Of a DNA stretch of 19,409 bases, positions 17,846 through 19,409 are shown piece by piece. Made by a program: the position numbers and the translations under genes. The first letter of the stretch is position 1. Every line of letters starts with the position of its first letter. Origin of the DNA: Amoebophrya sp. AT5.2 (Eukaryota > Sar > Dinophyceae > Syndiniales > Amoebophryaceae); NCBI GenBank assembly GCA_005223375.1, contig RXOD01004662.1, positions 1 through 19,409 on the forward strand, written 5' to 3'. The notes below the pieces were generated by a model that saw nothing but the letters and a program-made list of their open reading frames with translations, was not told the DNA's origin and searched no databases.

Positions 17846-18242
17846 GTTCATTCAGATGTAGCGCATGGAGGGCATCGTGACAGCTGCAGCAATTCGGAAG
17901 GACTTTCATTCAGAGAAAGGAGCACATGACGCCGCGGGCCCGTGAACAACACATGCGTGGATGTATGATTTCGAAGAAATCCGAAACCGTCATCAGATCA
18001 GTCGTGCTGGAGTATATGAGTCTTATGCAATTCTTGACAGGACCGTGCCGGAGGTGTTCTGTGTGCACGAGCGCACCATCTCCATGTGAGGCTGCGTCAC
18101 GCTGAAGCTGTTGAATGCCGATTGTGCACCTACACGCGCTCGCGCGTGCGCGATCTAATAACTGTCATTGGATTTGGAATCAGCCCATTTGTTTGCCAGC
18201 CCTTACGTCGTAGTGGTTCGTTTAAAAAAAAGCTCGTTGAGA

Positions 18243-18737
18243 ATGGAGGGTATGGATGATCTGCTACTTGGGCCTGCGACTCCTCCGGCCTCTCCGGAAC
18301 CCGTGCCGCCGAAGAAGCAGCGCGTCGTCGGTACCACCGGCGTGAACCGCTGGCTTTTCGAACACCCAGCTGACCATATTCCACTGCCCCCTGCTCAACT
18401 CTGGAACAGATTGATGTGGGCAATGCAGCAGCGGCTGCAGAAGGTGCAGGACCAGGTTTCCGAGCTGGGCCGGCAGGTTTCGCAGGGGCTCAAGGACTGC
18501 AGTGACAACCTGGAGAAAGCCTTCGAGGAGGAGGCCGTCATCCGCGAAGAATACAGGGAAGAACTTCTCCACGACGCGCACCAGGACCTTTTGCAGGAAA
18601 AGGAAACCCTCGACGAACGGCACAGCGACCACGTGGACCACATCCAGTGCGAGATGATTGCGATCAAGACGCTGATCAAGGACCTGGACGCGCGCATGAG
18701 CAAGCTGGAAAAGTCCATGTCGGGACGTGAGGGGTGA
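18243..18737 (+). CDS. Small coiled-coil protein, 164 aa
   Basis: The family is not recognised. The first ATG in the open frame is at 18243 (a second Met three codons later) and TGA is at 18735-18737. Residues 1-30 are Pro-rich (GPATPPASPEPVPPKKQR) with two minimal S/T-P phosphorylation sites and a basic PPKKQR that could act as a nuclear signal. From about residue 60 to the end the sequence is a long charged helix (RLQKVQDQVSELGRQVSQGL, then EEEAVIREEYREELL, then IKTLIKDLDARMSKLEKSM), typical of a coiled coil and probably oligomeric. No membrane span or catalytic motif is present. It is a single exon with codon composition like the other exons here. Acceptor-like CCAG and GTAG 30-50 bases upstream could serve spliced-leader trans-splicing or an upstream non-coding exon. 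Confidence 0.75.
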   Translation: MEGMDDLLLGPATPPASPEPVPPKKQRVVGTTGVNRWLFEHPADHIPLPPAQLWNRLMWAMQQRLQKVQDQVSELGRQVSQGLKDCSDNLEKAFEEEAVIREEYREELLHDAHQDLLQEKETLDERHSDHVDHIQCEMIAIKTLIKDLDARMSKLEKSMSGREG

Positions 18738-19409
18738 GGGAGACAAACGCGTGGGGGCTGGTGCGCGCCACGAACGGTGACACACGCGTCACTATCGTGG
18801 ATGAGACACGATGGAAAGGAAGAGGGGCACTATTGTCTCGCAACAGAAAAAAACGCTTTTTTTCCCTTCAATAAAATCGTGACTGAGATGAAAGAGTGAT
18901 TGAATGTCGGGGCAGCGGCTGCGTGATTGCGGTGGGGGAGTTGTTGCGCGACGCATTGACGTTTACCGTGTTCAGGATGTGCCCGGTAGCTTCACGCGAC
19001 TAGAAAGTAGTGAATGGGTGCCATGGTCTTCCGAAATTTGGAATCGTTCCGTTCACTGCGTGTTCCGATAGGTGTCCCGCAATTCCAATACGGCTCTCTA
19101 CCTTCGCTTTATCTTTCGTACTTCGTCTCACCAATCCATCGATCTCCATTTCCGGCTTCGCGCAAGGTCCAAACTCAGCAATGATCCGCTCATGGCTATC
19201 GCGTCTACCTTGGCTTAGCATGGCGAACGTCGTGCCAGTGGTTTAGATTTAGACTCATTCATTTTTAGATTTTGAATCTGGATCTGATCGTCGTTCCGAC
19301 CACAATCAATCTCGCGCGCCACTGCATAGCACGAGCGAAGTACCTTATGTGTAGTAGTGTGGCTAATGGTTTAGATTTTGCGGCATAGGATGCGGCCGCC
19401 GGGGTTCTT
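18738..19409. other. 3' flank, no gene
   Basis: Two small hairpins lie downstream of the coiled-coil gene: GTGAC/GTCAC at 18777-18792 and GAAAAAAA-CGC-TTTTTTTC at 18846-18864. An AATAAA-like CAATAAAATC follows at 18869-18878, a possible polyadenylation context. A direct repeat TGGTTTAGATTT occurs at 19240-19251 and 19368-19379. The open frames near 19000-19246 on both strands show no protein-like pattern. Confidence 0.55.

Larger units (their letters stand above)
16864..18242. other. 1.4 kb spacer with several perfect hairpins or palindromes, no gene
   Basis: No convincing coding frame on either strand; frames are under about 95 codons and overlap each other. The first 70 bases hold two compact hairpins in the presumed 3' UTR. 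At 17278-17295 and 17462-17484 there are two further perfect stems. GGGTGCGCGCACCC (17832-17845) and CACGCGCTCGCGCGTG (18133-18148) are palindromic. A CAT microsatellite tract lies near 17107-17118. No tRNA, 5S rRNA or spliceosomal RNA consensus was found. Confidence 0.55.

Noticed and set aside
19010..19246. 78-codon frame at the right end
   Set aside because: Overlaps an equally long minus-strand frame and has no protein-like pattern or splice context.

Overview
The window looks like nuclear DNA of a protist, most likely a dinoflagellate or a close dinozoan relative. The evidence is indirect. Genes are split by short introns (about 115-200 bases, one apparently 551), mostly GT-AG with one apparent GC-AG. 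Every supported gene lies on the plus strand. Exons are GC-rich and spacers more AT-rich. One predicted protein has the Met/Lys/Ser-rich 'MK' tail typical of dinoflagellate basic nuclear proteins. No bacterial operon structure, rRNA, tRNA or CRISPR array was found, and no 22-base dinoflagellate spliced-leader relict. A parasitic syndinian such as Amoebophrya or a Symbiodiniaceae alga are candidates; the window cannot decide between them.

Layout: (1) 342-696, the 3' exon of a Ubc1/UBE2K-type ubiquitin-conjugating enzyme with its catalytic Cys and a C-terminal UBA domain. This is the only gene with a confident function. (2) 697-1681, spacer with a GTAA microsatellite. (3) 1682-2680, an open frame for a low-complexity acidic Ser/Ala-rich protein. 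(4) 2681-4460, spacer. (5) 4461-6156, a two-exon orphan gene (499 residues). (6) 6157-7090, spacer. (7) 7091-11767, a two-exon gene for a very large orphan protein (about 1512 residues); its intron is flanked by near-identical 13-base direct repeats and carries internal inverted repeats. (8) 11768-12649, spacer with a cluster of short palindromic repeats. (9) 12650-16863, a seven-exon orphan gene (about 966 residues) whose first two introns hold four copies of one hairpin family; two compact hairpins follow its stop codon. (10) 16864-18242, spacer with several perfect hairpins or palindromes. (11) 18243-18737, a small coiled-coil protein. (12) 18738-19409, 3' flank.

No shared pathway links the genes. 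Three orphan proteins (4461-6156, 7091-11767, 12650-16863) share a style: basic and acidic low-complexity stretches around folded, recognisably non-random domains, which suggests nuclear or chromatin-associated roles, but this is inference. The most distinctive biology is in the introns: the direct-repeat-flanked intron at 8360-8497 and the hairpin family at 13120-13946 both look like introner-type or MITE-like mobile sequence inside genes. Intron boundaries were found by eye from reading-frame and phase continuity; no transcript data were available.
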